Shown piece after piece: positions 23,659 through 36,255 of a DNA stretch of 64,000 nucleotides. Source of the stretch: Jacaranda mimosifolia (taxonomy: Eukaryota; Streptophyta; Magnoliopsida; Lamiales; Bignoniaceae); contig CM032125.1 in the NCBI GenBank assembly GCA_018894105.1, forward strand, positions 29,745,032 to 29,809,031. Direction: 5' to 3'. The translations under genes and the position numbers were made by a program. Below the pieces are notes generated by a model, which saw only the letters and a list, made by a program, of their open reading frames with translations, did not search any database and had not been told where the DNA came from. Numbering within the stretch: position 1 is the first letter of the stretch; each line of letters starts with the position of its first letter.

Positions 23659-26600
23659 TCAATTGGATATTATATATTAGGGGCTCATTTGCTTATAAGG
23701 ATGAGATTTGATGTGATTGATAAAGTACAGGATATATATGCTAGAATATACATCAACATAGGCTAATAAAGTATTTGCTTGGATAGATTTGAAATAAGGA
23801 TATTCTAATCATTATACAATTCATTTTTTGGTTTCTTGGGATTATTTCTTGTGATAATTAGTAAGATGACGTAATTAACCTTTAGTTTCTACTATAATTT
23901 CTTCTTATCCCTCTGCACTTATTTGCTGGTAGACGTAAATTCTAATAAAACCAACTTCTTCAATCACCAAAAAAAGAAGATGTTTATCCTAGTTAGAAAA
24001 ATTTATTGATAATGAATTACAAAAAGATGTAGAAATTTAATTTAGAAAAAAATAATAATATTGTATGTGATTATAATTTCAAAAATAGAGAAAGATCAAA
24101 TACAAATATTCTCATATTATAACTTTCAAAACCAATAAGTGATAAATATATTTTTCTTCATTGATTGAAAAATATATAAAATAAAGTCTTTGTTTGGTAT
24201 GCCACGAATCATTTAAATACTAAACTTAATCTACAATTTTTTTCTATATAAATAATGTCCCATTTTCTCAAATAAAAATCATTCTATTTAAATATTCATT
24301 TATTTAAAGATATCTTGGTCTATTGTTTAGATCTTTATTTTAATTAATATTTTATTTTATGATATATAAGAAAAATGTATATAAAATTATAATTTTATAT
24401 TTAAATATTTTACTCATAATTAGAAATAAAATATATAAACTCTAATCTATTAATAAACAACAACTCTTTTTAGTGTGTTTTTGAGTAATAATTTTCATAA
24501 CTACAATTTATATAGTAACTATTATTTTTATAGTCTATAAAATATATAGTCATCTATTAACAAATTATCATAAATTTTTATTTTTATTTATTTTATATAC
24601 TATATAATTTTAGAATACATATAAAGTGTGTCAAATCAATATTTTGAAAAAAATAATTAGAACTACTTACACATACTCGCACAGATATATATATATATAT
24701 ATATATATATAGCTGCAGTTGGATTGGCAGATTTTTGGGCAGAGGTGTGCGCTTTGAATTCGGTCTTAAGCTCTTTAACTTTATTTAAGGAAAACGTCGC
24801 CGCTGATTTGATTTGGTATCACTTGACTTTAAACTAACGACTCTTGTCTTATTCAATAAAGTTGCTCGATCACACTTGTAATCCCAGACAGATCATAAAT
24901 AAAGAAAGCATTAGCTAAGTGCCCATTATCCTTTGTTCCTTTGTCCATATTCTACAAGTGAAAAACAAGCAAAAGAATTGCTATTTATCAAAATTTATTA
25001 AAGTTTGAATGGAAAAATTAAAGCTAAAGTTGATGAGTTAGATGAGGACGACAAGAAATGACAAGAACCAAAGGCATGTTGTTTTATGTTTTGGTCATTT
25101 TTTAGAAATTTTTTTGGAAAAATAAGTTTTTGGGAGAAAATTTGAAAAATATGTTAAGTGTTTTTTTTTTTGAAAAAATATAAAAAATGATTTAAAAATG
25201 AGTTTTTTTGTCTTTTTATATTTTGGGAAGAAACAAACTTTACAATAGATATCAAATCAGTTACTTTTTGTTGGGTTTATAGGATAAAAGTAATTTTTTT
25301 ATGTATTAGATGTATGTATATTTATAGTTGGATGATGTGTGTATGTGTGTATATATATATTTGTAATGATTCATATATGAGTATAATTAATTTAATTGAT
25401 TATGTATTTTGAAAGTTATATTTTTATAAATTTAACATTAGTAAATGATTAATTATTCGGAGTAAAATATATATTAATAAATATTAATTATTAATGAAAT
25501 TTTAATTACATCTTAATTCTAAAAAATAAGCTTATATCATAATTATATCATAATTGATAGTATCGACTTATAAAAAATTTAATTACTATGCATTAATTAT
25601 AAACTAATTATTATTTATTAATTAAAATATAATTATTTAACTATTTATAACTTATGATTTATGTATAAATAAAATTTAGTTATTTATTTAAATAAATAAA
25701 ATTTTAATAATTTATATATAAGACTTAATAACGATTCATCAAATTAAAAAAAATGAATAATATTATATTATATAAAATTACATCATCTTAAATTATTTAT
25801 TAAATAAATAAATATCACTCTGTAATCAGATTTTTTATTATAATTTTAAATTAATGTGAAGATTAATATTTAATGAAGAATATTTCTTGAAGAAGATTAA
25901 TTTATTTATTATATCAAATTAAAATATCTTAAGTTATTTATTAAATGAATAAATATAATATTTTATTAATACATTAAATATTAAATATAGCTAATATATT
26001 ATTTAATTAATAAACAAATTTAATTAATTTAATATGTTATTCAATAAATGAATTATTTAGTAATAATATAAATTTTTTAATTAGTAAAATTTTAATATTT
26101 TCATATATATATAAAAATATATATATATATATATATAATTAGATAAGTGATGTGATATAGTGATAAATGAATGAGCGGTGTGATAGGAAGAATAAGAAAA
26201 TGAGGGGGTAGGTGTAATTTTTAGGGTATAGGATTTTTTGGGAGAATTGGGAAGATTTTTTGGGGAATAAAATTTGAGTGTTTTGAGAAAAAAAAAAAAA
26301 TTGAAAAACTTCCCTTTGTTCTGAAATTTTTCTAGGGGTTGAAAAATATTTTTGTTAAACATAGAAGACCAAAGTCCAAATGAATGGTAAAAGAGGTCGC
26401 ATCACACTAGAAGAAGAAAGCTAACCAAACTTGTTTATATAGTTTAGGTTTTGACCAAAGTGTTGGTATCTTTGGAATAACCAAGTTTTTAGAGGGGGAA
26501 TGCCTACATCCATGTGAATTTGATTCTAAGACCCGCACACGCGCTGGTGTGTCCCAATTGTCAGATCGGTTTAGCTTGACTCGATTCAGGGCACAATTAA

Positions 26601-27694
26601 ATTATGTGTGCCTCTTAAGCTGATCATGTATGAATTGCATTTGTTAATTCAATATTTTGTCTATTTGTCTGTAGTTGCATCTTTGCATTGAGTCATTATA
26701 TGAACCTCTATGTATGAGTGCCTAGAACTAACCCAAATATAAAGAAATTCAAAACATAAAAAGTATTCTATCTATCTTACTACACTACACACATTTACAT
26801 ACATTCCATATAAAAAAGTTTCAAGTTAATAGAAATTTACCAATCCATTCTATCGAAGTGCTATTTTAAATCAAGAAAGCTGTTGTACTTTGGGAGGTTA
26901 GTTGCCAACAGTCTTTTAGCATCATGAGAAGAGTGATATAACTTTAAGGAGATTGATGAAGCAATAAGCCTCGACTTATAATTTTTTCTAATTATGCATT
27001 TAACACTTTACAAGTACACTTTCTATTTACTGCATTAATCTAGTAACAAGAGTAATTTATGTTATGGTAGTAATACTTGTTTAAATGTCTGTATGTCTCT
27101 GTTTATTAGTTAATTTTTGCCTTAGATCATACGGTAGAAGTACACAATGTAGTATATTCCTACAGTTCTTATCCAACTTCATTATAAAGAAAAAGATATT
27201 ACTATCCAAATCAAATGAACTTCAATTTACAAAATCGCCCCAAAGCGTCCTTACGGCATAAAAAAACACATTCAATTTTAATTTACAAAATAGAAATGTT
27301 CAATTTAAAATTAATAAAAATAATTAAAATCACCGTACATAAAAAGTCATTTTTTTCTCAAAAAAAAAATTATGTCATTTTCATAGTTTCAGTTATGAAA
27401 CCCCGCGCGTCGTTCGCAAACTACTTTTATTTTTCTTTCTGATTAAATAAATTTACTGTTCAAAATTTCAATTTCCAATTCTTCCCACAGGATCAGAAAA
27501 AAGGAAGAAAAGAAAAAGGAAATTTTGATGCGTAATCCCGTAATTACCTGCAGTAAAATTTTCTTTTCCTTCCCGAAAATCACCCAATTTTACGAGAATT
27601 ACATCTCTTTTCTATGATCTGAATTTATTCTGTTCATAAAACTTTGTCCTTAATTTTTTCCAAAAATTGGTGTTTTTGTTGATAAATTTGCACA
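23659..27694. other. Long AT-rich spacer upstream of the ALIS gene
   Basis: No gene. It contains (AT)n runs at 24683-24711 and about 26105-26138 and probable undefined MITE debris (for example near 23677 and 25090-26350). The last ~330 bp before 27695 is less extreme in composition and should hold the ALIS promoter and leader; there is a ccccgcgcgtcg patch near 27400. Confidence 0.5.
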
Positions 27695-30600
27695 ATGAGC
27701 TCTGGAGATGGAGCCTCTCAATCATCCTCCAAGACATCCACGAAGCCCACATGTACATTTCCTTATTTCTCTATTTATTTTTTACGTTCTTGTACGATGT
27801 AAATCTTTTAATTAATTGTTTCTTATGTCTGTGATATTATCAAAAATCAAGAATTTACGGTAGATAAATAATCTTTTTTTTTTTCTTTTTATGTTTTTGT
27901 TCTGTGGGGATGGGTGGAGCCGTGGAGGTGGGGCGCGGGAGGGGAGTTATCAAGAATTTACAGTAGATAATCAATCTGTTTTCTTCTTGTCACGTTTTTG
28001 ATTGGGTGGAGGGTGGGGCTCAAGAATTTACTGTCGGTAAATAATCTTTTCTTTTTTATTTTTCATGTTTTTTCCAGATTCCAGGTTTACTCAGCAAGAA
28101 CTTCCAGCTTGCAAACCAATATTAACCCCTGGACTGGTATTTGCATTTCAGTTAGATTACATCTGTGTTTCAATTGAAGTTCTTGGTGAATTCTAACTGT
28201 TTGATTTATTTTCATCCTTTTCAGGTCATGACAACTTTTGTTTTTCTTGGCATAACCTTCATTCCAATTGGCCTTTCCCACTTGTCTGCTTCGGACAGCG
28301 TAATTTTTCGACGCAAATCTTGCTGTCTAAACATTATCTGCAAATGTGCAACTCTGATTAAGCTGATTGTCGTATTCTTGTGTCTATCTACCTCACACAG
28401 TTATATGACATTCATAATGTGAACTACTCCAAAAACCTATGAGATTAATGCATATGCAAAGTATTTGTCTTAATCTGATGTGCTATGTAGGAGACAAAAG
28501 TATACACATCATTAGCATTGAACTATCATTGTATTCTAATATAAGCATTATTTAGGTCTTTCTCACTTGTGTGCTTCAGACAATGTATTATAACATTGTC
28601 TGAAAATGTACATCTCCGAACAAGCCATCTTGGCCGACCAATGTCCTTTTGTATCTATCTGTTTCACGCAGTTATATAACGCTCACATCGTGAAAAACTC
28701 CAAAAACAAAAGAGAAAATGAACATCCAAACTATTGGTCTTAGTCCGATGTAGCATATAGGATATAATTGTATATATTTCATTTGTATTGAACTGCTGTC
28801 CTTTGAATATATATGTAGGTGGTTCAACTTGTGGACCGTTACGATGAGGATTGCATTCCTGCAGAAAATTCCATCCCTGGAGCAGCCAATCTTAAGAGGA
28901 TTGGATACATTCAGGATGGGAAAACCGACAAAACCTGTGTCCGAACCTTGATTGTTAGTCTACTTTTTCCTGATTATAATGTTGATCTTGTTACAACAAT
29001 ATTTTCTCGTTAAAGTTTTTGGAAATCAATCCAGGTTCCGAAGAAGATGAACCAGCCTATCTTTGTGTACTATCAGCTAGATGATTTCTACCAAAACCAT
29101 CGCCGGTTTGTGAAGTCATTTCCCTTAACAATATGTAGTAACAGAGTGGAAGTCTTTTATCTTTTCATGTTTTATAAACTGTAATAAAATGCAAACCATA
29201 CTTGAAATATGACTATGGATACTCAAACTGCACCTTAAAATTCCATTTTTGGTGCAGATATGTAAAAAGCAGAAACGACCAGCAGTACAGGAATCCTTCA
29301 GCGGAGCGCAAAACAGCATATTGTGACCCAGAGGCAATAAACGATAATCACGAGCCGATAGTCCCTTGTGGCCTTATTGCTTGGAGTTTGTTCAATGACA
29401 CATATAGTCTTTCAAGAAACGATGTTGCTCTACCGATCAACAAAAAGCACATCGCATGGGAAAGTGACATAACCCATAAATTTGGGTCTAATGTCTATCC
29501 GAAAAATTTCCAAAGCCGAAGCCTAATTGGGGGTGCAAAACTTAATGAGAGCATTCCTGTAAGTTGACTCCCTCATTTCTTCTGCATTATTTTTCTAGCC
29601 GTTCTATGTAGTTGGTATGGTTGCAAATGAACTCAATTTTCATCGATATATTGAGCTTCCGTTCACTTCTATTGCCTCGGCTGACTTGTTACACATATGG
29701 TTTATAAGCTCCTTTAGCAAAAGGCAAAGATTTAACAAACTCCAGTCATTTTATTGTGATATATTTTTGCTTTGAAACAGCTGAACCAGCAAGAGGACCT
29801 TCTTGTTTGGATGAGAACTGCAGCATTACCCAGTTTCAGAAAATTGTACGGGAGGATTGAAACTGATCTTGAAGCTAATGAGGTAATAAAAGTAGTAATA
29901 CAGAACAATTACAACACTTACACTTTCAATGGCAAAAAGAAGTTTGTGCTTTCTACGACGACGTGGATTGGTGGGAAGAATGATTTTCTGGGAAAGGTTT
30001 ATATCACAGTTGGTGGAATTTGCTTGTTCATCGCTATAGCTTTCATCATCGTCTATCTTGTCATGCCAAGGTAATTAATTAATCTAATCCTCTTTATTAG
30101 ATATGAATTACAAGATAGGATACGTATCTTAATTTGCAAAAAAAATAAAAAATAAAAAATAAAAATGTCATGAGCTGAATCAAATAAGCACTTACGGTGA
30201 TTTGAAGTGTTCTTAGAGGGTATTTCACAAAGTTTATTTAAATAAGTTTCTATATGTTATAAGATGTGTTTGCAGCTTATAAGATACTAAATCTTATTTA
30301 AAATAAGTTTTTCCAGTGTTTGGATGAAATACGAATTTAGTGCTTATATGATATCAATAATGTGAGTCTTTTTTTATTTTAGGAGTTTATAAGTTTTATA
30401 TATATACATATATATGTACCACTTTATAACATTTTATAAGTTTTTAAACCTTTTATAGGATGTTTTGAGCAATTTATAAGCTCACCTAACCGTCCCCTTA
30501 GCTTTCATAATATTTCTTTATGTAAAGACCATAAGATTGTTGGTAAAGACTCTTGTCGTAAATCAATATTCTTCTTGTTTTGTTTTCATACTTACACATC

Positions 30601-30705
30601 AACTCATCAAGTGATTTTTCGAGCTAAAATAGTGTTTGAATATGGTGCAGGCCTTTAGGGGATCCATTGTACCTATCCTGGAACAAAAATCCTCCATCCA
30701 ACTAA
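27695..30705 (+). CDS. ALIS: ALA-interacting subunit (LEM3/CDC50 family)
   Basis: Eight exons: 27695-27752, 28078-28136, 28225-28299, 28819-28953, 29035-29105, 29258-29558, 29781-30070 and 30651-30705. All junctions are GT-AG and the frame is continuous, giving 347 residues, the usual ALIS length. The protein begins MSSGDGAS and keeps the family signatures FTQQELPACKPILTPG, VDRYDEDCIP, PIFVYYQLDDFYQNHRRYVKSR, a PCGLIAWSLFNDT block with an NDT glycosylation site, and the C-terminal GDPLYLSWN. Membrane segments lie at about residues 40-60 and 306-328, with a large lumenal loop between. CDC50/ALIS proteins are the beta subunits that let P4-ATPases (ALA flippases) leave the ER and move phospholipids. 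The gene looks intact. Introns 1, 3 and 7 carry local repeats. The paralogue number cannot be assigned. Confidence 0.95.
27847..28077 (+). repeat. Three-copy repeat in ALIS intron 1
   Basis: The words caagaatttacggtagataa (27848), caagaatttacagtagataa (27951) and caagaatttactgtcggtaa (28020) each precede a T-rich tract. The last copy ends at the real acceptor ttttttccag/28078. Intron 1 thus holds a small tandem expansion of its own 3' region. Confidence 0.75.
28275..28812 (+). repeat. Tandem duplication including the end of ALIS exon 3
   Basis: Copy 1 (about 28268-28545) starts inside exon 3. Copy 2 (about 28553-28812) lies in intron 3. Paired blocks: cctttcccacttgtctgcttcggacagcgta versus tctttctcacttgtgtgcttcagacaatgta, cacagttatatgac versus gcagttatataac, and gtcttaatctgatgtgc versus gtcttagtccgatgtag. 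Copy 2 therefore carries a decayed copy of the last ten codons of exon 3 and its donor. Confidence 0.8.
30215..30500. repeat. AT-rich MITE, family 1 copy E, in ALIS intron 7
   Basis: Starts gagggtatttcacaaagttt and ends gcaatttataagctcaccta, with atgttataagatgtgtttgc inside. It explains much of the length of the 580-bp last intron. Same family as 6189. Confidence 0.6.
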
Positions 30706-31210
30706 ATTATTTTGTGCATCGAAAGTCTTTCGATCTTACGATGATGATGACGAAAATGATTACTTTTTGTAACATAATGAGTTGTTTTAATATCTTTAGT
30801 GATGTGAGAAATATGCAGTTATGTATGCTTCCCATGCCTTTTGGTGCAACCTTTTGCAGAATATGATCATGCAATTGCCCTCCATTTTTCCTTTTTTTTT
30901 TCGTAAGTGAATTTTTCTTTTGCTCCGTTGATTATGTACTTTTTTTTCCCCTCTCTGTTTTGGTTACACCGTTGACCATATGTATGGAACATTTTGCCCA
31001 CTTAAACTATGAAAACATACTTTTTGCATCCTTTAATGGAAACATATAATTCATTGAAACATATTCATTTTTTAATTTTACCCCTCTTTAAAATATATTT
31101 GAAAAAATATAGAAATGTTAAATTGTTGTTTGAACGTAAAATGTAAAGTGTCAGAAATAGCTGATAAATAATTATGGCTATAAGGTTAGAGTGAATGAAC
31201 CATCATTTGA
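30706..31210. other. 3' UTR and downstream flank of the ALIS gene
   Basis: No gene. This stretch is half of a dispersed duplication: it aligns with 44860-45960 (tgcagaatatgatcatgcaattgccc versus tgcagtatatgatcatgtcattgccc). Confidence 0.6.
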
Positions 31211-31211
31211 A

Positions 31212-31290
<79 letters not shown>
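31211..31290. repeat. (AAT)n microsatellite
   Basis: About 26 AAT units. It gives spurious long polyasparagine and polyleucine frames on the two strands. Confidence 0.97.
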
Positions 31291-31974
31291 TGATGAAAAG
31301 AATATGCTTAAATCTCGAGTCCAACTTTATTAAGCTTTTAGCAAAATCGTATAGGCTGCAGTTCTCGTACATGGTCTTATAAGTTGGCGGAACAGTTGAA
31401 TTGTGTCTTTGTGATGTTGATTTTGGGTGAATCTATTTTTATTTAAAATTCTCTGGAACTTTTCACCAAATAAAAAAAGCAAAAAAAAAGTATGTAATTT
31501 TATAATTATAATGATTTTTTCTTTTTATATATTTATCCACATGCACACACCAAAAGTCCTTTATGATTTTAAATTTGAATCATGAATTCACATATTATGT
31601 GAGAAATTTATATAATTGGACGACAAGTGACTCTGGGCTTTCTACGATTAGGTAGGGGTCGTACCTAGCTACTTGACGTATCCTAACCGTATGATGGATT
31701 TAAGAAAATTTGGACCATCAAATAGGTATAACTCTGATGAGGTATAAATGACAAATTTAGCCTCATACAAAAATAATGATTTGCACAAAAAATAATGATT
31801 GAAGAAAGTAATTGCTATTTTAAATAGTAATTACTTTTGAGTAGTACAAAATCTTCCTTGAGAAATAGTGATTAATTTGTGTATATATAATGTATTTAAC
31901 ACATAATAAATAGATATAAAAAAATTAATAAACAGGATGTATTATAAAATAAATAGTAATAAATGTAATAACTA
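31291..31974. other. Spacer
   Basis: AT-rich. The first ~190 bp still belongs to the duplication shared with 46120-46440. No gene. Confidence 0.5.
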
Positions 31975-32400
31975 CTTTCAACCATAAATAAAATAACTAT
32001 TCAGTACAAAAAAACATGTCGTAAAATACTTATAAACACATTGTGTTGAATATTATGAAATAGAAGAATAAATAAAGTGTAATGACTATAAAAATTAAAA
32101 AAAAAGGAAAATAAACATGTAATTGTTAGTTAACATGGCGACTACTATGTAACTTACTTATCATTATGTTTAATATAAGGGAAGGCAATGCAAATATTGT
32201 AATAAACAAAAAAGAAAATAAAAAAAGGCCTACCTATCAAGAATGTGTTGAGTGTTAAAAAATACAATAATAAATAAAATATAATGATTACAATAACAAA
32301 GAATAACCAAATAATTGCTACTTAAGGTGGCGAGTAAAATATAAATTAATATAATAAATAAAAAAATAAACACGTAATATAATATGCAACTTAAATGGCT
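31975..32400. repeat. Degenerate ~200-bp tandem repeat
   Basis: Blocks such as ttgtgttgaatattatgaaa..aataaataaagtgtaatgacta (near 32041) and atgtgttgagtgttaaaaaa..aataaataaaatataatgatta (near 32243) recur at a spacing of about 201 bp, as do 'gtaattg(t/c)tag/cttaa.atggcga' words. Confidence 0.5.
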
Positions 32401-32662
32401 ATCCAATCTAGCGATATTGTGTTTGAGTAATATAAATATTTTAATTAATATATATATAGAGCTTTTTTATTTTTTTTCTCAGAGGAATCGATACCCAATC
32501 CAGCCATATTATGTTTCGCATACAGGCACAATTTTTGAATAAATTCAAAAAACCCATAGCATTGTTTGAGAGAAGAGGTCAAATTTATTATTATAATTTT
32601 TTATGTATTGTCAACATTAGTATGTTAGTCGTATCAACTGTTGAATGGCATCTTGTCATTGA

Positions 32663-33012
32663 TTAACTTTCGTTAGGTAGGCACGAGACTACGTGACTGT
32701 GTAAAGCCCCAAGTAACTCAACATCCGCCCACTTGAAAGAATGGAAATTAGCCAGTATGATGCCAATAATACAATGGCACCTGGCAAACTTCCTGCTATA
32801 AATAGCAATTTTGAAGACAGCACCCCCCCTCTTCCTACTCTTCTCTTTCAATTCACTTGTTTCTAGCTCCGCCACCTGCCCGGAGATAGCACCGCCGCCA
32901 GCGCCATCAGACTTGGCAATTTGCTTTGACTTGTTGAAGCATTTGATGCATTGGTCAATAGGGTCGCCGAAGGAGGACCAGTAGTGCTGCGCCGTCCTCG
33001 GCAAGATGGTGG
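32663..33012 (-). pseudogene. 3' part of a gene split by an LTR element
   Basis: An open minus-strand frame runs from the insertion site at 33012 to a TAA at 32663. It begins ILPRTAQHYWSSFGDPIDQC, continues through a KSKQIAK and a GAGGG segment, and then a lysine/arginine-rich stretch (ELKEKSRKRGG). It is GC-rich and codon-like compared with its surroundings. It joins in frame to the part at 37135-37395 once one copy of the ggtgg duplication is counted. The last ~50 residues may be read-through into former 3' UTR. I do not recognise the family. The 4.1-kb insertion in the exon should abolish the normal product. Confidence 0.6.
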
Positions 33013-33900
33013 TGTAAGTGCAATATTTTCTTTGCCTGCAAAATAAAATTACAAGACAAGAAAAATTGTACAAATAAAATAAAATTGAAACTTATCAGTC
33101 AACTGTGGATTCAATCTCTAATCTAATCCTCTGATTCTTCCATTCCAAATATAATCTTGAGCTCTGCGAAGAATGCCTTAAACGCCGTGGATCTCCTTTG
33201 AATTTGATTTGAATAGAATAACTTCAATTCAGGGGCTACACACCTTAATGTCGAATCAAACGCCAAAAATATATGGATTCCGCGAAGAAGGTCTTGATCA
33301 TCGTGGATCTCCTTTGAATTTGATTTGAATAGAATAACGTCAATTCGGAGGCTTTGCACCTTAATCTCAAATCAAACTCCAAAAATATATGGATTTCGCA
33401 AAGAATTCCTTGAACGCCGTGGATCTCCTTAAATTTAATTAAGAGAATTGCTGGACTCCTTCAAAGCTCCTCTCACTGGCTGGAATTTGTGTTGTGTGTT
33501 GAATGAGCCTTGGTCACCCCCTTTATATAGTTGCATGATGGGAAACTTTCAAATTGATTTGAACTTCTTTGATAGTTATCTCTTTGATAAGATAATATCA
33601 ACTATCAAGAGATAATATCATATATATTTGATTTGATAATATCTAACATCAAAAGATAATATCAATATGAAATATCTTTGATTTGATTGATCCATAGATG
33701 CAGACACTCCTTCTTTGACACGTGTCAATGCTTGATTTGAATATAAAATAAATACTAAATTATTAATTAAAATTAAGTATTTATCTTTTGAAATTAAATT
33801 TAATATATACCAAAATTTAAATAGAAAATTTTAAATTAATATTTAATATATTATTTTACATGTGTCACTTCTCAATTGGATAAAAATTGATATGTCTACA
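33013..33900 (-). repeat. 3' LTR of the gag-only element
   Basis: 888 bp, closely similar to 36256-37134. Within each LTR a ~125-bp unit (ggatctcctttgaatttgat, then ccttaat..aatcaaac, then aaaaatatatgga) is repeated nearly three times, here at about 33160-33430. Confidence 0.92.
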
Positions 33901-34990
33901 AATGCCCTCACTTCAAGACTTGGTGAAAGAGTTGTCAATCATCCACGAAAGAGGCAAGGCTTGAAATATTTGAGAAGTTTTTCTTTTTCTCCCAATTTTT
34001 TTTTCACATATGTTTGAGGCAAGAACATCTTCCAAGCATTCCTCGAGCTATAATGCCTAATAAAAGGGTTAAGTCACAACATAATTCAAAGTAAATATCC
34101 TTTTGAAAGGAATGCCGTACACTGTTTATATTCATGTGGTCCAGGAGAAACATGCAATTTAGGCTCGTGCGTCAAGGAGCATATTTAATTTGAATAGATA
34201 TTTTATACTCATGTCAAGGAGTTCATTTGAATTTGATTGACAATTTATACTCATGTCAAGGGGTTTACTTGAGTTTGGTTAACATTTTATACTCATGTCA
34301 AGGAGTTTATTTGAGTTTGGTTGACATTTTATACTCATATCAAGGAGTTTATTTGAGTTTGACTTAATAGATAGTTTACACTCTTATCAAGGAGTACATT
34401 GGGAGAATTTGAATATTTAGATAGTTTATGCTTGTACCTAGGAGCCTTATTGAAAGTTTAAGCTCATATCAAGGAGCATATAGAGAGACTTTGAATATGT
34501 AGATAGTTTATGCTCGTATCTAGGAGCCTTATTGAAAGTTTAAGCTCTTATCCAGGAGCACATGGGGAGACTTTGAATATGTAGATAGTTTATGCTCGTA
34601 TCTAGGAGCATTTGAAATTTGAAGACTTGAGCTTTGGACTTGAAGACTTGGAGATTTGAGTATTTGATTTGGAAACTTGAAAACTTGACACTTGAATTTG
34701 GACATCTGGAGACTTGAGTCTTGAATTTGAAGATTTGGGTCCTGGATTAAGAGATTTGCAAAGCTGAGTTTTGAATTTGAAGGCTTCGAAACTTGAGCCT
34801 TGACTTGAATACTTGAGACATGATCTTAAATTTGAAGACTTGGAGACTCGAGTCTTTGATTTGGAGACTTTAAAATTTGAGTCTTGGACTTGGAGACTTG
34901 AAAATTTGAGTCTCGAACTTGGAGACTTGAAAAGTTTAGATAGTTTATACTCTTATCTGGGAGTATTATTGACAATTTAGACTCATATCG
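33901..34990 (-). repeat. Two minisatellite-like arrays inside the gag-only element
   Basis: From about 34140 to 34620 and again near 34930-35000, a 40-65-bp unit containing tttatactcatgtcaaggag recurs many times. From about 34618 to 34925 a shorter unit around gacttgagtcttgaatttgg recurs. This fills the place where pol would be in an autonomous element. Confidence 0.75.
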
Positions 34991-35029
34991 AGGAGCATTT
35001 GTAATTTGAAGATGAAAATTAATTGCCCC

Positions 35030-36068
35030 CAACATCTTCATCATCTTGAACATCACTTGAATTTTCTTATTCATCAAAATTCATGCTCATTTCAATATTA
35101 TGTGCACGCATTGCCAAATCTTCAAAGGTTTTTGGTTTGATTCCTTGAAGTATGTAGCAAAGACTCTAATGCATTCCTTGGATATGCATCTCAATTGCTG
35201 AAGCCTCCCACAATTGATCTTTGCAGTTAAGACTCAAATTTCTCTAGCGATTGATGTATTCAATAACTGGATCTTCTTTCCACTGGCAAGAGTTGGTGAG
35301 TTCAATCATGCTGACTGTCCTTCGAGTACTGTAGAAACGATTAAGGAACTCTTGTTCTAGTTGCCCCCAATTATCAATGGAGCTTGCCTCCAAGTCAACA
35401 TACCAATCAAAAGCATTGCCCTTCAATGATCGAACAAATTGCTTAACCAAATGATCTCCATATGTCCCAGCATTATTATAAGTCTCAATGAAATGAGCCG
35501 CATGCTGCTTTGGGTTGACTTTGCCATCAAATTGTTGAAACTTTGGGGGTTGGTAACTGATCAACATCTTCAAATTATCAATCCTTTGAGTATATGGCTT
35601 GGAGTAAGTCATAGACAACTTAGAACTTCCATTAAGCTTGTCTTTCATAGTCTCCATGATAAACTCCTTCAGTGGGCTGTTGGGAATTAATCCAGTAGAA
35701 ACTTCTAGTTCTTTTGTTGTAGTCTTTTCGGCTGGCTGTTTCTTTGTGGATATTTTGCCTTCGTCTTGAGCCTTAATTTGTTTTTTCACAATGCAGCTTG
35801 TATTAAGATTATCCACTTTGCTCATCAATTTGAAAATTTGAAAGTCTCGCTCTTTGACATGCTTCATGAGTCCTTCAACAGCTTTCGTCAAATTTGCAAT
35901 TTGTTCCTCCAAAGTTGTAGCACTTGTCGCCATCACCGTTGCTGTGCTTGAGGAATTTAATGTTGAGTAGAAAATGGATGATGCATATTCTTCCTTTGAG
36001 TCTCCACCATTTTCATTTATATTAATAAAATGCAACAACATCTTTTCCACAGCAAGCGAAAGAGCCAC
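35030..36068 (-). pseudogene. Gypsy-type gag (capsid) gene
   Basis: The minus-strand frame is open from 36068 to 35244 (274 codons). It has an N-terminal coiled-coil-like part (EEQIANLTKAVEGLMKHV), then the conserved retrotransposon gag block with the FDGKVNPKQHAAHF, FVRSLKGNAFDWY and EFLNRFYSTRRTVSMIEL segments. After YINR the frame meets a TAG where tryptophan is usual, then a second TAG, and homology continues to about 35030. Gag normally builds the virus-like particle that packages the element's RNA. The two stops truncate this copy. No CCHC knuckle is evident. Confidence 0.88.
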
Positions 36069-36255
36069 CTCCGAAGATGATTACGGCTTCTTGGACATAC
36101 TTCTTATGATGACGCCAACACTTTTTGCTCCAGTACTTGAGGAATTTGAGGTAGTAATTTTCAGTGCTGCAGTCTTGTTGGCGGCTATGATACTTCAATT
36201 TTGATGAAGGAAAAAGATAAGAGGTAGAGATCGTCCCACTGGGAGTGCCAAAATT

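Noticed and set aside
31178..31382. Polyasparagine (+) and polyleucine (-) open frames
   Set aside because: Both are readings of the (AAT)n microsatellite, with no start context or homology.
34826..35077. 83-codon minus-strand frame inside the gag-only element
   Set aside because: It mainly translates the minisatellite array downstream of gag.
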